Below are positions 63,134-64,000 of a DNA stretch of 64,000 nucleotides, piece by piece. The first letter of the stretch is position 1, and every line of letters begins with the position of its first letter. The position numbers were made by a program, and so were the translations under genes. Source of the stretch: Chlorokybus atmophyticus (taxonomy: Eukaryota; Streptophyta; Chlorokybophyceae; Chlorokybales; Chlorokybaceae); contig RHPI01000260.1 of assembly GCA_009103225.1 (NCBI GenBank), forward strand, positions 274,902 through 338,901, read 5' to 3'. The notes under the pieces were generated by a model. It had not been told where the DNA came from. It was given only the letters and a program-made list of their open reading frames with translations, and did no database searches.

Positions 63134-64000
63134 CCCGGGTCACACCTGCGCACATGCCGCCGCCGCCGCCGCGGCGAAGCAAAGCCCCGCAGAATAGTAA
63201 CTCAATGCATTTTTAATCAGCTGAAGCACAAGCCAAGTGCGCTCGCACAAGTGTCAGATAGAACTAGTGTAATGTAGTCAACTGATAGTTAAACCACCCG
63301 CCGCAGTCCAGGCCTGCTGACACAGCCGTTAAGTGACGTACCATCTTGACCGTCAAAGCGAAACGGCAGACACAAAGGCAGTTGAACAAACCCAATCACA
63401 GCAGCGACATGTTTTACGGCGGTGGCGGAGTGCTGTCCGGTTTAACGATTGTCGTTGCACACGTCAGAATCCGGTCCGGTTTCGTTTTGTGTCAGGGCGC
63501 AGAGTCTGCGCCGCAGACTGCGCCCGCGCAGTCAGTCAAACGGTATGCTTTTCCATTCAACACATGCAAACGCCGTTTCTGCACGCCACTCTCTTGCTGT
63601 GCGCGCAAAACCTGCAGCCCCCCCCGCCTCCCCGGCCTGGCCTTGGGCTGGCCTGCCCTGGCCTGGGCTGGGGTTTGGCCTGGCGTGAGGGATGGACCAG
63701 GCTTTGGTCCTAGGGTTTGGAGGGCGAGCTTGAGGGAAAGGGCTTGAAGGTGCTGTAGGTAATCAGAAAGATGCGGCGGAGCGGCGCCCGTGGCAAGGAC
63801 ACTGGGCAGTCTCTGCGCCCGCAGGCAAGCACTGTGGGGTGCATATGACGCCTGCAAAATAGTGGGTTGTTTATGATGGCACGCACTCGCGCTAGTATTT
63901 TGCATTGTTAGACGCACTCGCTCACTCTCTCTGACTGACACTCACACTTACATGTTACACACTCACACACGTACGCGCACACGCACATGCCCCCCCCCCC
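63134..64000. other. Upstream flank of RRN3 to window end, poly-C terminus
   Basis: It contains a GGCCTGG/GGCTGG-rich tract near 63640-63685 and CT/CA repeats near 63920-63990. The last ten bases are poly-C, which looks like the edge of another assembly gap. A gene starting rightward beyond the window is possible; none is visible here. Confidence 0.4.

Noticed and set aside
63640-63685. GGCCTGG-rich tract as a possible functional element
   Set aside because: It is a simple degenerate repeat; a similar one near 2160-2220 is also in a spacer and nothing suggests function.

Overview
This is a nuclear genome segment from a photosynthetic eukaryote, most probably a green alga with a flagellate stage. 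Almost every gene is split by GT-AG introns, and nothing looks bacterial. Plant-lineage signals include a histone H2B with a plant-type C-terminus, a nuclear-encoded chloroplast ATP synthase delta chain, a plant-type MRG protein and a plant-type tyrosylprotein sulfotransferase. A CPLANE1/JBTS17-like ciliary gene suggests flagella. I could not name the genus. Introns and spacers are rich in CA/GT, CT, GTT and ATC microsatellites. Single n characters after three CT runs and inside a fourth, plus a run of N, mark assembly gaps.

Layout. 0.1-2.0 kb (-): MRG chromatin reader. 2.8-11.8 kb (+): a very large CPLANE1-like gene and a C-terminal EF-hand-like part that may belong to it. 12.4-13.2 kb (+): unknown small gene. 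13.5-14.2 kb (-): histone H2B. 15.4-15.9 kb (-) and 26.0-26.5 kb (+): two inverted copies of a CULT/Yippee-like zinc protein. 16.9-17.2 kb (+): weak candidate gene. 18.1-19.3 kb (+): small membrane protein. 19.3-21.7 kb (-): DDRGK1. 21.9-23.9 kb (+): short-chain dehydrogenase. 27.7-30.3 kb (-): tyrosylprotein sulfotransferase. 30.6-31.5 kb (+): complex I B9/NDUFA3-like subunit. 32.2-33.7 kb (-): plastid membrane protein. 34.1-40.9 kb (+): BK/Slo-type potassium channel. 41.1-43.8 and 45.8-48.4 kb (-): two tandem FGGY carbohydrate kinases. 49.2-50.4 kb (+): NAA50. 50.9-52.0 kb (-): chloroplast ATP synthase delta. 54.4-55.7 kb (-): monothiol glutaredoxin. 56.7-58.1 kb (+): GT15-like Golgi glycosyltransferase. 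58.7-63.1 kb (-): RRN3.

The genes do not form a pathway. They are ordinary housekeeping, Golgi, ER, plastid and ciliary genes packed closely in divergent and convergent pairs. The main structural story is local duplication. A tandem copy of about 4.6 kb carried the 3' exon of the potassium channel, the whole FGGY kinase and the 5' edge of NAA50. An inverted copy produced the two CULT-like genes, and the second is losing its 3' end. Three near-perfect snap-back palindromes of 20-27 bp arms with 2-4 nt loops lie in introns and are the most unusual small-scale feature.

All gene models are read by eye from splice consensus, phase continuity and family motifs. Exon junctions are predictions.
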